This document shows, in pieces, positions 1 through 7,690 of a stretch of DNA of 64,000 nucleotides. Position numbers and translations under genes: made by a program. The stretch is from Candidatus Sulfidibacterium hydrothermale (GTDB lineage Bacteria; Bacteroidota; Bacteroidia; Bacteroidales; F082), in assembly GCF_020149915.1 (NCBI RefSeq), contig NZ_CP083760.1, positions 3,038,001 through 3,102,000 of the forward strand, in the 5' to 3' direction. The number at the start of each line of letters is the position of its first letter. The stretch's first letter is position 1. The notes below the pieces were generated by a model. That model saw only the letters and a program-made list of their open reading frames with translations, ran no database searches and was not told the origin of the DNA.

Positions 1-1
1 G

Positions 2-871
2 TACCAGAAAATTGAAAAGCTGATGGTGCTGGCCAAAGAGAGCCTGGAAATCAAACGAAAACTGATTGAGAAATTTACGGAAAACGGTCTGTATCCCTAC
101 TCTCGTTTTTATTTGCGGAACATCAAACTGCGTAACGGGGCTTACTGGGACAACCATTTTTCAACCATCGGACTCATCGGCATGAACGAGTGCCTGTTAA
201 ACTTTTGGGGAACCGACATCACCACCTACGAAGGAAAACGATTTGCCGAGCAGATTATGGATTTTATGCGGGACAAATTACAGGAATTTCAGACGGAAAC
301 AGGCCACATTTACAACCTGGAAGCCACCCCGGCCGAAGGAACAACTTACCGGCTGGCACAAATCGACAAAGCGCAGTATCCCGACATTATTACCGCCAAC
401 GAAAAGCAGGTGAGAGAAAACGGTGCCGCCCCCTACTACACCAATTCCAGCCAGTTGCCGGTAGGCCATACCGATGACATTTTTGAAGCGCTGGAATTGC
501 AGGACAGCCTGCAGACAAAATATACCGGCGGAACGGTTTTTCACACTTTTGTAGGCGAAAGTCAGCTGCCGCCGGCCTCGGTAAAAAAGCTGGTAAAAGT
601 CGTCTGCGAAAATTTCAAACTTCCCTATTTTACGCTGTCGCCCACATTTAGCATTTGCCCCGAACACGGATACATTTACGGCGAACACAAATATTGCCCC
701 AAATGCGAAGAAGAAGGGAAACAAAACCGGTGTGAAGTGTATTCGCGTATTGTGGGGTATCTGCGTCCGGTAGATCAGTGGAACGACGGTAAACAATCGG
801 AATTTGAAGACCGGAAGCTGTTTGACAGCAAAATTGAAACCGGTGTGCCAACAGAATTACAGGAAGCTTAG
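2..871 (+). CDS. nrdD: Anaerobic ribonucleoside-triphosphate reductase, C-terminal part (5' end outside window)
   Basis: Class III ribonucleotide reductase makes deoxyribonucleotides from ribonucleoside triphosphates in anaerobes, using a glycyl radical. The reading frame is open to the left edge, so only about 290 C-terminal residues are visible; the ATG at 23 is internal. The C-terminal part shows the zinc site (CPEHGY, then CPKC and a further Cys) and the glycyl-radical segment RIVGYLRPV, with the radical Gly about 38 residues from the C terminus. NrdG, its activating enzyme, starts 6 bases after the stop, so the two are surely one operon. The presence of this enzyme points to an anaerobic or facultative lifestyle. 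Confidence 0.95.
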   Translation, partial: YQKIEKLMVLAKESLEIKRKLIEKFTENGLYPYSRFYLRNIKLRNGAYWDNHFSTIGLIGMNECLLNFWGTDITTYEGKRFAEQIMDFMRDKLQEFQTETGHIYNLEATPAEGTTYRLAQIDKAQYPDIITANEKQVRENGAAPYYTNSSQLPVGHTDDIFEALELQDSLQTKYTGGTVFHTFVGESQLPPASVKKLVKVVCENFKLPYFTLSPTFSICPEHGYIYGEHKYCPKCEEEGKQNRCEVYSRIVGYLRPVDQWNDGKQSEFEDRKLFDSKIETGVPTELQEA

Positions 872-877
872 GGGGTT

Positions 878-1540
878 ATGAAGATAGCCGGATTTAAAAA
901 ACAGAGCCTGATTGATTTTCCGGGGAACATCAGCACGGTGATTTTTACGCAGGGATGTAATTTCCGCTGTGGGTTTTGCCACAATCCCGACCTGGTGTTG
1001 CCCGAAAAATTCGGGCCTTTGTACAAACAGGAAATGCTGTTTGATTACCTGAACAAATACCGCCATCTGCTGGATGCCGTTTGCATTACCGGCGGCGAGC
1101 CGACACTGCACAACGATTTGCCTGATTTTATCCGGGAAATAAAAAGTTTCGGGCTGAAAGTAAAACTGGACAGTAACGGCACCCGTCCGGATATGCTGGC
1201 TTTGCTCTTCGAACAGAAACTGCTGGATTTTATCGCTATGGACATTAAACAGGTGCTCGATTTTTCGCTGTACAACGCCATTGTCGGCAATACGTTAAAT
1301 CGGACGGTCTTTGACAAGATACTTCGTTCGATAACTCTGATAGAAAATGCGGGTATTGACTACGAATTTCGCACCACCGTCATCAAAGGGGTTCATCAGC
1401 CGGAACAAATAAAGGCATTGCGAAAAAGATTTGGCCGGCATTACAAAATACAGCAATTCAACCCGGAAATAACTTTAAACCCGGATGTGACCGGCGAACC
1501 GTTTTCCGAGAAAGAGTTTCAGGCATTTCAGGCCGGATAG
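878..1540 (+). CDS. nrdG: Anaerobic ribonucleotide reductase activating protein (radical SAM)
   Basis: This is the radical SAM enzyme that uses a 4Fe-4S cluster and S-adenosylmethionine to place the glycyl radical on NrdD. The cluster motif CNFRCGFC (CxxxCxxC) lies near residues 27-34, followed by the SAM-binding ITGGEPTL segment. At 220 residues it has the length of the longer NrdG/pyruvate-formate-lyase-activase-like form. It sits directly behind nrdD with a 6-base gap and is cotranscribed with it. Start ATG at 878 gives the expected N terminus (MKIAGFKKQSLIDFPG). Confidence 0.95.
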   Translation: MKIAGFKKQSLIDFPGNISTVIFTQGCNFRCGFCHNPDLVLPEKFGPLYKQEMLFDYLNKYRHLLDAVCITGGEPTLHNDLPDFIREIKSFGLKVKLDSNGTRPDMLALLFEQKLLDFIAMDIKQVLDFSLYNAIVGNTLNRTVFDKILRSITLIENAGIDYEFRTTVIKGVHQPEQIKALRKRFGRHYKIQQFNPEITLNPDVTGEPFSEKEFQAFQAG

Positions 1541-1901
1541 ACAACCGGTTTTCTTTGTGGTAAGAGAACCCATGAACGCAAAGGCGAAGGGTGAGATGGG
1601 GCGAAATGGCGAAATAAGTGTCAATTTTTTAAAAAAGGCTTCCTTTGTGCCATCCTTTACGCGCCTTGGTGGTAAGAGAAACCACGAAGGAACGCGAAGT
1701 GCATCACGAAGGAACGCAAAGGAGGATCGAGAAAACAGCATCACCTTTCAGGTCGGACCGGACCTGAAAGGTGGAAAGTTATTTCCCAATTCCTGTATTC
1801 AACCTTTCAAGTCCTGTTCGACTTGAAAGGTTACGGAAACCGCTTTCGAGCATTCACACTCAAAGCCATCAATCTTCTTTGAATTTGTGTCAGGAAAGGT
1901 T
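1541..1901. other. Intergenic region with degenerate repeats
   Basis: No convincing gene is seen in these 361 bases. A 17-base direct repeat of the form CACGAAGGAACGC(G/A)AAG occurs at 1683-1699 and 1705-1721, next to further AACGCAAAGG-like words. The paired-hairpin element (separate entry) follows. Short open frames here translate the repeats and have no protein-like character. Confidence 0.6.
1743..1832. repeat. Paired-hairpin intergenic repeat, copy A
   Basis: Two perfect inverted repeats stand 28 bases apart. The first has a 12-bp stem (ACCTTTCAGGTC, 1743-1754 with 1761-1772) and a 6-base loop. The second has a 13-bp stem (AACCTTTCAAGTC, 1801-1813 with 1820-1832) and a 6-base loop. The two stems are related (CTTTCAGGTC versus CTTTCAAGTC). 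A second copy of the whole arrangement lies at 5358-5457. It may be a REP-like mobile palindromic element. Confidence 0.75.
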
Positions 1902-3215
1902 TCACGCCGTCCGCAGCTCAATCAGCGTAATTTCGGGCAAAATGCCGATACGTCCCGGGTAGCCAATGGAACCCAGCCCGCGGTTTACGTAAATCTGCCG
2001 GCCCGAAGCTTTGTCGGTGTACAATCCGGCCCATTCTTTGTACAGATACTGCGCCGGACTCCATTTAAATTCTTTCGACTCGATACCAAACTGAAAACCA
2101 TGTGTGTGCCCCGACAAGGTTAAATCCATATCAAAATGTTGCGGAATGACCACATAATCCCAATGCGTCGGGTCGTGCGACATCAGCAGCTTGAAAATAT
2201 CCGGTTCCAGTCCGTGTGCCGCTTTTTTCAGGTCGCCCCGCTTGGGAAAGCGCGGATGTGCCCCCCAGTTTTCCACGCCCACCAGGGCTATTTGCTGATT
2301 GCCGCGGGTAAACTTCACATGCCGGTTGTTCAGCAGCTTCCACCCCATGCGTTTGTACAGCGCATACAGCTGATTCATATTCCGCTGCTTGGCGGCTTTA
2401 CTGGGCCAGTTCACATAGTTACCGTAATCGTGGTTGCCCAATGTGCAATAAATACCCATGGGCGCTTTTAACTGTCGCAGTACCTTTTCAAAGCGAAAAG
2501 CCTCTTTCGTGGTGTAATTCACCAAATCACCGGTAAACAAAATCATATCCGGATGAAGGGCCTGTATCCGTTTCACCGCTTCTTCCAACGGCTTTTCCGA
2601 TTTCCAGGTTCCCAAATGCAAATCCGAAATCTGAACAATCCGCAACCCGTCAAAAGCTTTCGGCAGTCGCTTGAAACGAAGTCTTTCGTGGACAATGTTA
2701 AACTCATACACCCATTTAAACATGCCGGTGAGCATGGTTCCCAGCACCAGTCCGCCCGAAAGGTATCCCATGTATTGCAAAAATTTACTTCGGCTGATGC
2801 CGTGGCCGTTTCCGTTTACCAAAGCCAGTTCCCTTCGCTGATTTTTGTTTATCATCACCGGCACCTTTTGTATCACCCGCCACAAATCGGCAATCAACAA
2901 AAAAATCAGCGGAAACACTTTAGCCGTGTAAAACACCAGGATAAAACCCACCCAGTACGTCCGGAAAACATCGTTCCAGTCCTGTATGGGTTTAAAAAAC
3001 ATGCCGATAATCATCACGCCGACCATCATCAGCGGAAGCCAAAACAAAAACGAAATCAGGTATTTATGCCAAAAACGATAGTTAAAAATAGATTTCCGTA
3101 ATGCCGACCACAGGTACATATCGGCAAAAAAGAGCACGCCGAGCAGCAGATACTGATGACTGTACAGCGGCAGTTCGTGCCTTACCACAAAATAGCCGGT
3201 AAATATCAGGAGCAA
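1902..3215 (-). CDS. Membrane-anchored metallophosphoesterase
   Basis: This is a calcineurin-like phosphoesterase with an N-terminal membrane domain of about four to five helices (roughly the first 170 residues) followed by a catalytic domain carrying the family motifs DLHLG, GDLVN, GNHDYG, SHDP and GHTHG, which bind two metal ions. Relatives of the YkuE/YaeI/LpxG type act on lipid-linked or other phosphodiesters, including UDP-2,3-diacylglucosamine; the substrate here is unknown. The start is uncertain: TTG at 3215 is the first usable codon, and the frame is open upstream into the preceding gene without an ATG or GTG. It follows the LeuC/LeuD-type gene by 59 bases and is probably cotranscribed. 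Confidence 0.85.
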   Translation of the reverse strand: MLLIFTGYFVVRHELPLYSHQYLLLGVLFFADMYLWSALRKSIFNYRFWHKYLISFLFWLPLMMVGVMIIGMFFKPIQDWNDVFRTYWVGFILVFYTAKVFPLIFLLIADLWRVIQKVPVMINKNQRRELALVNGNGHGISRSKFLQYMGYLSGGLVLGTMLTGMFKWVYEFNIVHERLRFKRLPKAFDGLRIVQISDLHLGTWKSEKPLEEAVKRIQALHPDMILFTGDLVNYTTKEAFRFEKVLRQLKAPMGIYCTLGNHDYGNYVNWPSKAAKQRNMNQLYALYKRMGWKLLNNRHVKFTRGNQQIALVGVENWGAHPRFPKRGDLKKAAHGLEPDIFKLLMSHDPTHWDYVVIPQHFDMDLTLSGHTHGFQFGIESKEFKWSPAQYLYKEWAGLYTDKASGRQIYVNRGLGSIGYPGRIGILPEITLIELRTA

Positions 3216-3274
3216 TCCGGCAAGCGATCCGATTTTAGAATTAAGTAGTTTGATAGCAGAATTTTTTAGTCGTT

Positions 3275-5062
3275 CTAACGGGCATGTTCCCGAATATAGT
3301 TCACCAGTCCGCGGGCTTCAAAAATACCCGTCAGCTTTTCCGGTAACGGAGCAAAATGAAAAGTTTTGTCATTAATTTTTATCACCCCGTTTTTAAAGTC
3401 CACCGAAACCGTGTCGCCCGGCTGATAAGCATCCACCGCTTCCGGCAGCAGGATAATCGGCAGTCCCTGGTTCACCGACGAGCGGTAAAAAATCCGGTTC
3501 ACCGATTTACAAATCACCGCCTGCACGCCGGCGTAAGCCAGTCCCACGGCCGGATGTTCACGCGAGCTGCCACAACCGAAGTTGGAACCCGCTATGATGA
3601 TGTCGCCTTTTTGCACCCGCTCGCTGAAATGCACATCGAAACCTTTAAAAAGGTGCGGCATAATCTTTTCCGGTTCCGAACTCAACACACTGTATGTCAG
3701 GTTTCCGGCAAACATCTGGTCGGTGTTCAGGTCATTCACATCTTTGTAATTCCACACCCCGTTGATGCGGCGGTTATCGTCTTCGGCAATGGTTACCGTA
3801 TTGGTTTGCGGCAACGAATAGGGGAATTTATCGTGATGTTCCGTGCCGCGCGGGTCCACAATTTTGCCGGCCAGTGCCGAATAAGCCACCGTAGCCGGCG
3901 AAGCCAGGTAAATCGAAGCTTCTTTGTTGCCCATGCGTCCTTTAAAGTTCCGGTTGGCCGTCGAAATCACGTTGTAACCATCGGCCGGAATACCCTGCCC
4001 CGTTCCGAGACACGGTCCGCACGATGCCGACAGCACGTTGGCGCCCGCATCCAGAAAAATATCTATCAGCCCTTCTTTCATCGCCTGGCGATAAATTTTC
4101 TGCGAAGCCGGCACAATCACCATCTGGAAATCCTGCGGCAGCTTTTTCCCTTTCATAATTCCGGCCGCCACCCGCAGGTCTTCCAGCCGTCCGTTGGTAC
4201 AGGTTCCCACCATAGCTTCGTGCAACGGTGTGCCTTGCACTTCCGATACCGCTTTTACGTTGTCCACCTGGTGTGGCGCTGCCACCACCGGAAACAGTTC
4301 CGACAAATCAATTTCAATTTCTTTGGCATATTTGGCATCGGCATCGGCCCAAACGCCTTCGCCCGAATAGCTGTCACCGAGATATTCACGCAGCACATCG
4401 TCCAGCGGAAAAACCGCATTTTTGGCCCCCATTTCCGACGCCAGGTTGGCCAGCGTCATGCGTTGCGAAACCGTCAGGTTACGCACCCCGTCGCCGTGGT
4501 ACTCAATGGACATGTAATCGGCCCCGCGGGCACCAATCATCCCGATAATCCACAGCGAAATATCTTTGGCATACACCCCCGGCCGCAGCTTGCCGTGCAG
4601 CGTAATTTTCAGCGATTCCGGCACACGAAACCACGTTTCGCCCTGCCGCCACAGTCCGGCTGTTTCGGTACGATCAATCCCCGCAGCAAAAGCATTAAAA
4701 GCCCCCGCCGTACAGGTATGGCTGTCGCTGCCTACAATCAGCATGCCCGGCTTGGCATAATCGGCCATAATCTGATGGCAGATTCCCTTGCCCGCATCAT
4801 GAAATTTGGTGATGCCCTGCTCGTGCACAATCTCGCGGATACGTTGATACTGGTTAGCCAGTTTGGCCGATGTCGGCGGCGCATTGTGGTCCAGCACAAT
4901 CAACAGTTGCTCAGGATATTTCACCTTCTCGCCGTTCATTTTCCGGAAGGTATTAAAAATCGAAGCCGTATTGTCGTGCGACAAAATAATATCCGGCTTT
5001 TTAAACACAATGCTGCCCGTTTCGGCGCCAAAAATTTTCTCAGCAAATGTTTTTCCGCTCAT
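3275..5062 (-). CDS. Fused LeuC/LeuD-type hydro-lyase (aconitase superfamily)
   Basis: Aconitase-family enzymes isomerise or dehydrate hydroxy-acids with a 4Fe-4S cluster. Residues 1 to about 400 form the large LeuC-like subunit, with cluster-ligand segments GTCTNGR and CGPCLGTGQG; the last 165 or so residues form the swivelling LeuD-like subunit with GSNFGCGSSREHP. So both subunits are fused in one 595-residue chain. No leuA or leuB is adjacent, so isopropylmalate, homoaconitate, citramalate or a related acid are all possible substrates. I start at ATG 5062 (MSGKTFAEKIFG, the usual LeuC N terminus): the longer frame begins at a TTG that is part of a TATCTTTG promoter box. Confidence 0.85.
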   Translation of the reverse strand: MSGKTFAEKIFGAETGSIVFKKPDIILSHDNTASIFNTFRKMNGEKVKYPEQLLIVLDHNAPPTSAKLANQYQRIREIVHEQGITKFHDAGKGICHQIMADYAKPGMLIVGSDSHTCTAGAFNAFAAGIDRTETAGLWRQGETWFRVPESLKITLHGKLRPGVYAKDISLWIIGMIGARGADYMSIEYHGDGVRNLTVSQRMTLANLASEMGAKNAVFPLDDVLREYLGDSYSGEGVWADADAKYAKEIEIDLSELFPVVAAPHQVDNVKAVSEVQGTPLHEAMVGTCTNGRLEDLRVAAGIMKGKKLPQDFQMVIVPASQKIYRQAMKEGLIDIFLDAGANVLSASCGPCLGTGQGIPADGYNVISTANRNFKGRMGNKEASIYLASPATVAYSALAGKIVDPRGTEHHDKFPYSLPQTNTVTIAEDDNRRINGVWNYKDVNDLNTDQMFAGNLTYSVLSSEPEKIMPHLFKGFDVHFSERVQKGDIIIAGSNFGCGSSREHPAVGLAYAGVQAVICKSVNRIFYRSSVNQGLPIILLPEAVDAYQPGDTVSVDFKNGVIKINDKTFHFAPLPEKLTGIFEARGLVNYIREHAR

Positions 5063-5140
5063 GGCCTTCGGTTTTTCGTTTTTCTTTACCAGATGATAAT
5101 TTAAACAGTAATTCACCAATCTTTTCTCATTTTCAGGCTG

Positions 5141-5148
5141 CAAAGATA
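5141..5148 (-). promoter_or_regulatory. -7 promoter box of the LeuC/LeuD-type gene
   Basis: TATCTTTG on the minus strand matches the Bacteroidota -7 consensus TAnnTTTG. It contains the TTG that could be mistaken for the start codon, so it decides the start in favour of the ATG at 5062, leaving a leader of roughly 70 bases. Confidence 0.7.
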
Positions 5149-5189
5149 CAAGCTTTTAACACACATGATTTTATCAGGCTCATGATTTT

Positions 5190-5352
5190 TTGGGCGGGCA
5201 GGCCCACAGGCTTTCACGGGCTGGTTGCTCATAGTCCTCGGCCGGAGACCGTGTCGGCTAAGCGTTGGCGGGGGCTTCCGCTGGTCGCCCCGCCTCCGTA
5301 AGCCTCCAGCCGGCCCCGCCCTGCGGGCTATCCGCACCATCCCTGCCGCAAG
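5190..5352. repeat. GC-rich block, possible dispersed repeat
   Basis: This stretch is much richer in G and C than its surroundings and can form hairpins, for example GGCGGGG (5267-5273) with CCCCGCC (5288-5294). It directly abuts the paired-hairpin repeat. No coding potential was recognised. It looks like a degenerate dispersed repeat or a fragment of foreign DNA. Confidence 0.4.
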
Positions 5353-5357
5353 CATCT

Positions 5358-5457
5358 CTTTTCAGGTCGAACCAGACCTGAAAAGTGAAAACGTGAAACT
5401 CCGGTTAGAAAAGGTTTTTTAACTCAACCTTTCAAGTCTGGTCCGACTTGAAAGGTT
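5358..5457. repeat. Paired-hairpin intergenic repeat, copy B
   Basis: The same two-hairpin arrangement as at 1743-1832. Stem 1 is CTTTTCAGGTC (5358-5368 with 5375-5385), stem 2 is AACCTTTCAAGTC (5426-5438 with 5445-5457), each with a 6-base loop. Stem 2 is identical in both copies. Stem 1 differs by one base from copy A, and the change is compensated on the other arm, so pairing is kept. The spacer between the hairpins and the loop bases have diverged. Confidence 0.75.
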
Positions 5458-5606
5458 AACCAAACCTGCAAGCATTAAACAGACGAGCTAAAGGCAGACC
5501 TACCCAACAAACAATCGTCCAGACAGGCACAAAAACCATTTTTATCGGTTTTACCGGAATCAATAAACCCATCAGATAAAAACCGTTCCGTTTCCCGTGT
5601 AATTTT

Positions 5607-5614
5607 TACCTTTG
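5607..5614 (+). promoter_or_regulatory. -7 promoter box of the M23 peptidase gene
   Basis: TACCTTTG matches TAnnTTTG. It overlaps the TTG at 5612, which would otherwise be taken as the start, and lies 18 bases before the ATG at 5633, predicting a very short leader. Confidence 0.7.
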
Positions 5615-5632
5615 TCCCCACATTGCAAACGA

Positions 5633-6508
5633 ATGGAAACACCACCGAAAAAAGAAAAATGGTTCCGTAAACTCCGCCATAAGTACCGGTTTGTTCTTTT
5701 TAATGAAATTACTTTTGAAGAGCGAATCAGTTTTAAACTAAGCCGGTTTCAGGTGCTGCTGTTTTTAGTGGCTATGGCCATCTCTTTCATTGCCATTACT
5801 TTTCTTGTCATCGCCTATACTCCGTTGAAAGAGTATATTCCGGGATACCCCGACATTGAACAAAAAAAAGAACTCTATCATTTAAACCGGCTGGCCGACT
5901 CACTGATGGCCGATGCCCGGCAAAAGTCGCTTTATATACAAAACATCAAGCGTATTATTGAAAACAAAGAAAACACGGCTCCGCCACCGCCACCGGAAGT
6001 AAAAACCAAAAATTACGACACCATTACCGATCGCAAATCACCTGAAGACAGCCTGTTGCGTGTTTCTTTTGAAAATCAAACCCGTTTCAATCTTTTCCCC
6101 GGGAAAGCCCCATACATAGGAAATGCAGAAATTTACCAACAGAACTTTTTCCTTCCGCTCAACGGAATTATCACTTCCAAATTTGATCCGCTACAAAAAC
6201 ATTACGGAATTGACATTGTTGCCCCACACAACGACGCCGTGAAATCAGTACTGGACGGCACTGTTATTTTTTCCGGGTGGACACTTGAAACTGGTTATGT
6301 CCTGATTATTCAGCATGCCAACAACCTGCTTTCCGTGTATAAACACAATGCGGTTTTACTCAAGCACGAAGGCGATCTGGTAAAAGCCGGCGAACCGGTA
6401 GCCATCGCCGGAAATTCGGGAGAATTAACTACCGGTCCCCATCTCCATTTCGAATTGTGGTACAACGGCAAACCGGTAAACCCGGTCAACTATATCAATT
6501 TTAAATGA
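5633..6508 (+). CDS. Membrane-anchored M23 family metallopeptidase
   Basis: A LytM/M23 peptidase-like protein expected to cut peptidoglycan cross-bridges or to regulate amidases at the envelope. A basic cytoplasmic N terminus (about 35 residues) is followed by one membrane helix, a periplasmic linker with a proline stretch, and a C-terminal M23 domain with the zinc-binding pattern HYGID (HxxxD) and GPHLHFELW (HxH), so it is probably catalytically active. I start at ATG 5633 (291 residues) because the upstream TTG lies in the promoter box. dxr follows after 7 bases, suggesting one operon with dxr and rseP. Confidence 0.88.
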   Translation: METPPKKEKWFRKLRHKYRFVLFNEITFEERISFKLSRFQVLLFLVAMAISFIAITFLVIAYTPLKEYIPGYPDIEQKKELYHLNRLADSLMADARQKSLYIQNIKRIIENKENTAPPPPPEVKTKNYDTITDRKSPEDSLLRVSFENQTRFNLFPGKAPYIGNAEIYQQNFFLPLNGIITSKFDPLQKHYGIDIVAPHNDAVKSVLDGTVIFSGWTLETGYVLIIQHANNLLSVYKHNAVLLKHEGDLVKAGEPVAIAGNSGELTTGPHLHFELWYNGKPVNPVNYINFK

Positions 6509-6515
6509 TTTTTTC

Positions 6516-7679
6516 ATGAAGAAAAAGATTGCCCTTTTCGGTTCAACGGGATCCATCGGCAAACAAACCCTGGAAGTGATTGCAGTACAAAGTAACTTCT
6601 TTGAAATTGAAGTACTTACTGCTAACAACCGTGCCGACCTTCTCATTGAACAAGCCCGGCAATTTACCCCCAACGCGGTTGTTATCGGCAATGAAGATAA
6701 ATACCGATATGTGGCCGATGCGTTGCAACCGGAAGGCATAAAAGTATATGCAGGTGAAGAGGCTATCCGGCAAATTGCGGCTATGGAAAGTATTGACCTG
6801 GCTGTAATGGCCATTCTCGGGTTTCATGCACTCAAACCCCTGCTGGCGATACTGGAAAACAAAAAGCCGGTGGCATTGGCTAATAAAGAAGCACTGGTCA
6901 TTGCCGGTGAGATCGTCATGGAAACCGCCCGGAAAAACCGGGTTCCGGTTATTCCCATCGATTCGGAACATGCGGCCATCTTCCAGTGTCTGATTGGAGA
7001 AACAGGCAATCTGCCCGAAAAAATTATTCTTACCGCTTCAGGAGGCCCTTTTTCAAGAGAAAATCCGGAATCACTGGCAAACATCACTCCGGAACAAGCA
7101 CTGCAACATCCCACATGGGAAATGGGGCCGAAAACCACCATCGATTCTGCTACATTGATGAACAAAGGGCTGGAAGTCATGGAAGCCCGTTGGCTTTTCG
7201 GATTAAAACCGCACCAAATCGAACTCCTGATCCATCCGCAGTCGGTAGTTCATGCCCTGGTTTACTTTCAGGACGGAGCCGTAAAAACATTACTGAGCCA
7301 ACCGGACATGCACATTCCCATTCAATACGCCTTAAGTTTTCCGCAACGGCTTCAGAATCCGTATCCCCGGCTTGATCTGGCTGCCGTGGGACAGCTCACT
7401 TTTACCACGCCGGATATCAAAAAATTTCGTAACCTTGCACTCGCTTTTGAAGCGATGGAAAAAGGCGGGAATATGCCTTGTATTCTTAACGCTGCCAACG
7501 AAATAGCGGTGGAAGCATTCCTTCAAAAAAAGATCGGTTTTATGAACATACCCGATATTATTGAAAAATGCATGCAAACGCTTCCGTATGTAGCTCATCC
7601 CACACTGGAAAATTATTTTTCCACGGATAAAGAATGCAGGATAAAGGCAAAAGAATACATACAAAAAACAAAAAAGTAA
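6516..7679 (+). CDS. dxr: 1-deoxy-D-xylulose 5-phosphate reductoisomerase
   Basis: Second step of the MEP (non-mevalonate) isoprenoid pathway: it converts DXP to 2-C-methyl-D-erythritol 4-phosphate with NADPH. The dinucleotide-binding GSTGSIG is at residues 9-15. The SGGPF, HPTWEMG and IDSATLMNKGLEVMEA segments that form the active site and metal site are all present. At 387 residues it has full family length. The dxr-rseP order, here with an 11-base gap, is common in bacteria. Confidence 0.97.
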   Translation: MKKKIALFGSTGSIGKQTLEVIAVQSNFFEIEVLTANNRADLLIEQARQFTPNAVVIGNEDKYRYVADALQPEGIKVYAGEEAIRQIAAMESIDLAVMAILGFHALKPLLAILENKKPVALANKEALVIAGEIVMETARKNRVPVIPIDSEHAAIFQCLIGETGNLPEKIILTASGGPFSRENPESLANITPEQALQHPTWEMGPKTTIDSATLMNKGLEVMEARWLFGLKPHQIELLIHPQSVVHALVYFQDGAVKTLLSQPDMHIPIQYALSFPQRLQNPYPRLDLAAVGQLTFTTPDIKKFRNLALAFEAMEKGGNMPCILNAANEIAVEAFLQKKIGFMNIPDIIEKCMQTLPYVAHPTLENYFSTDKECRIKAKEYIQKTKK

Positions 7680-7690
7680 CAACGTAAAGC

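Larger units (their letters stand above)
5063..5632. other. Long intergenic region between divergent genes
   Basis: About 570 bases without a gene. It contains, from left to right, the promoter of the LeuC/LeuD-type gene (minus strand), a GC-rich block (about 5190-5352), copy B of the paired-hairpin repeat (5358-5457) and the promoter of the M23 peptidase gene. The open frames crossing it translate repeat sequence and are not believable genes. Confidence 0.6.

Noticed and set aside
1557-1826. 89-residue open frame after nrdG
   Set aside because: It translates direct repeats and hairpin sequence; no signal, motif or ribosome-binding context.
3356-5104. 582-residue open frame on the plus strand
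   Set aside because: It is fully antisense to the LeuC/LeuD-type gene, whose motifs are unmistakable; the antisense translation is Arg/His-rich with no domain pattern.
5225-5422. 65-residue open frame in the intergenic region
   Set aside because: It covers the GC-rich block and repeat copy B and carries the same translated-repeat words as the frame at 1557.
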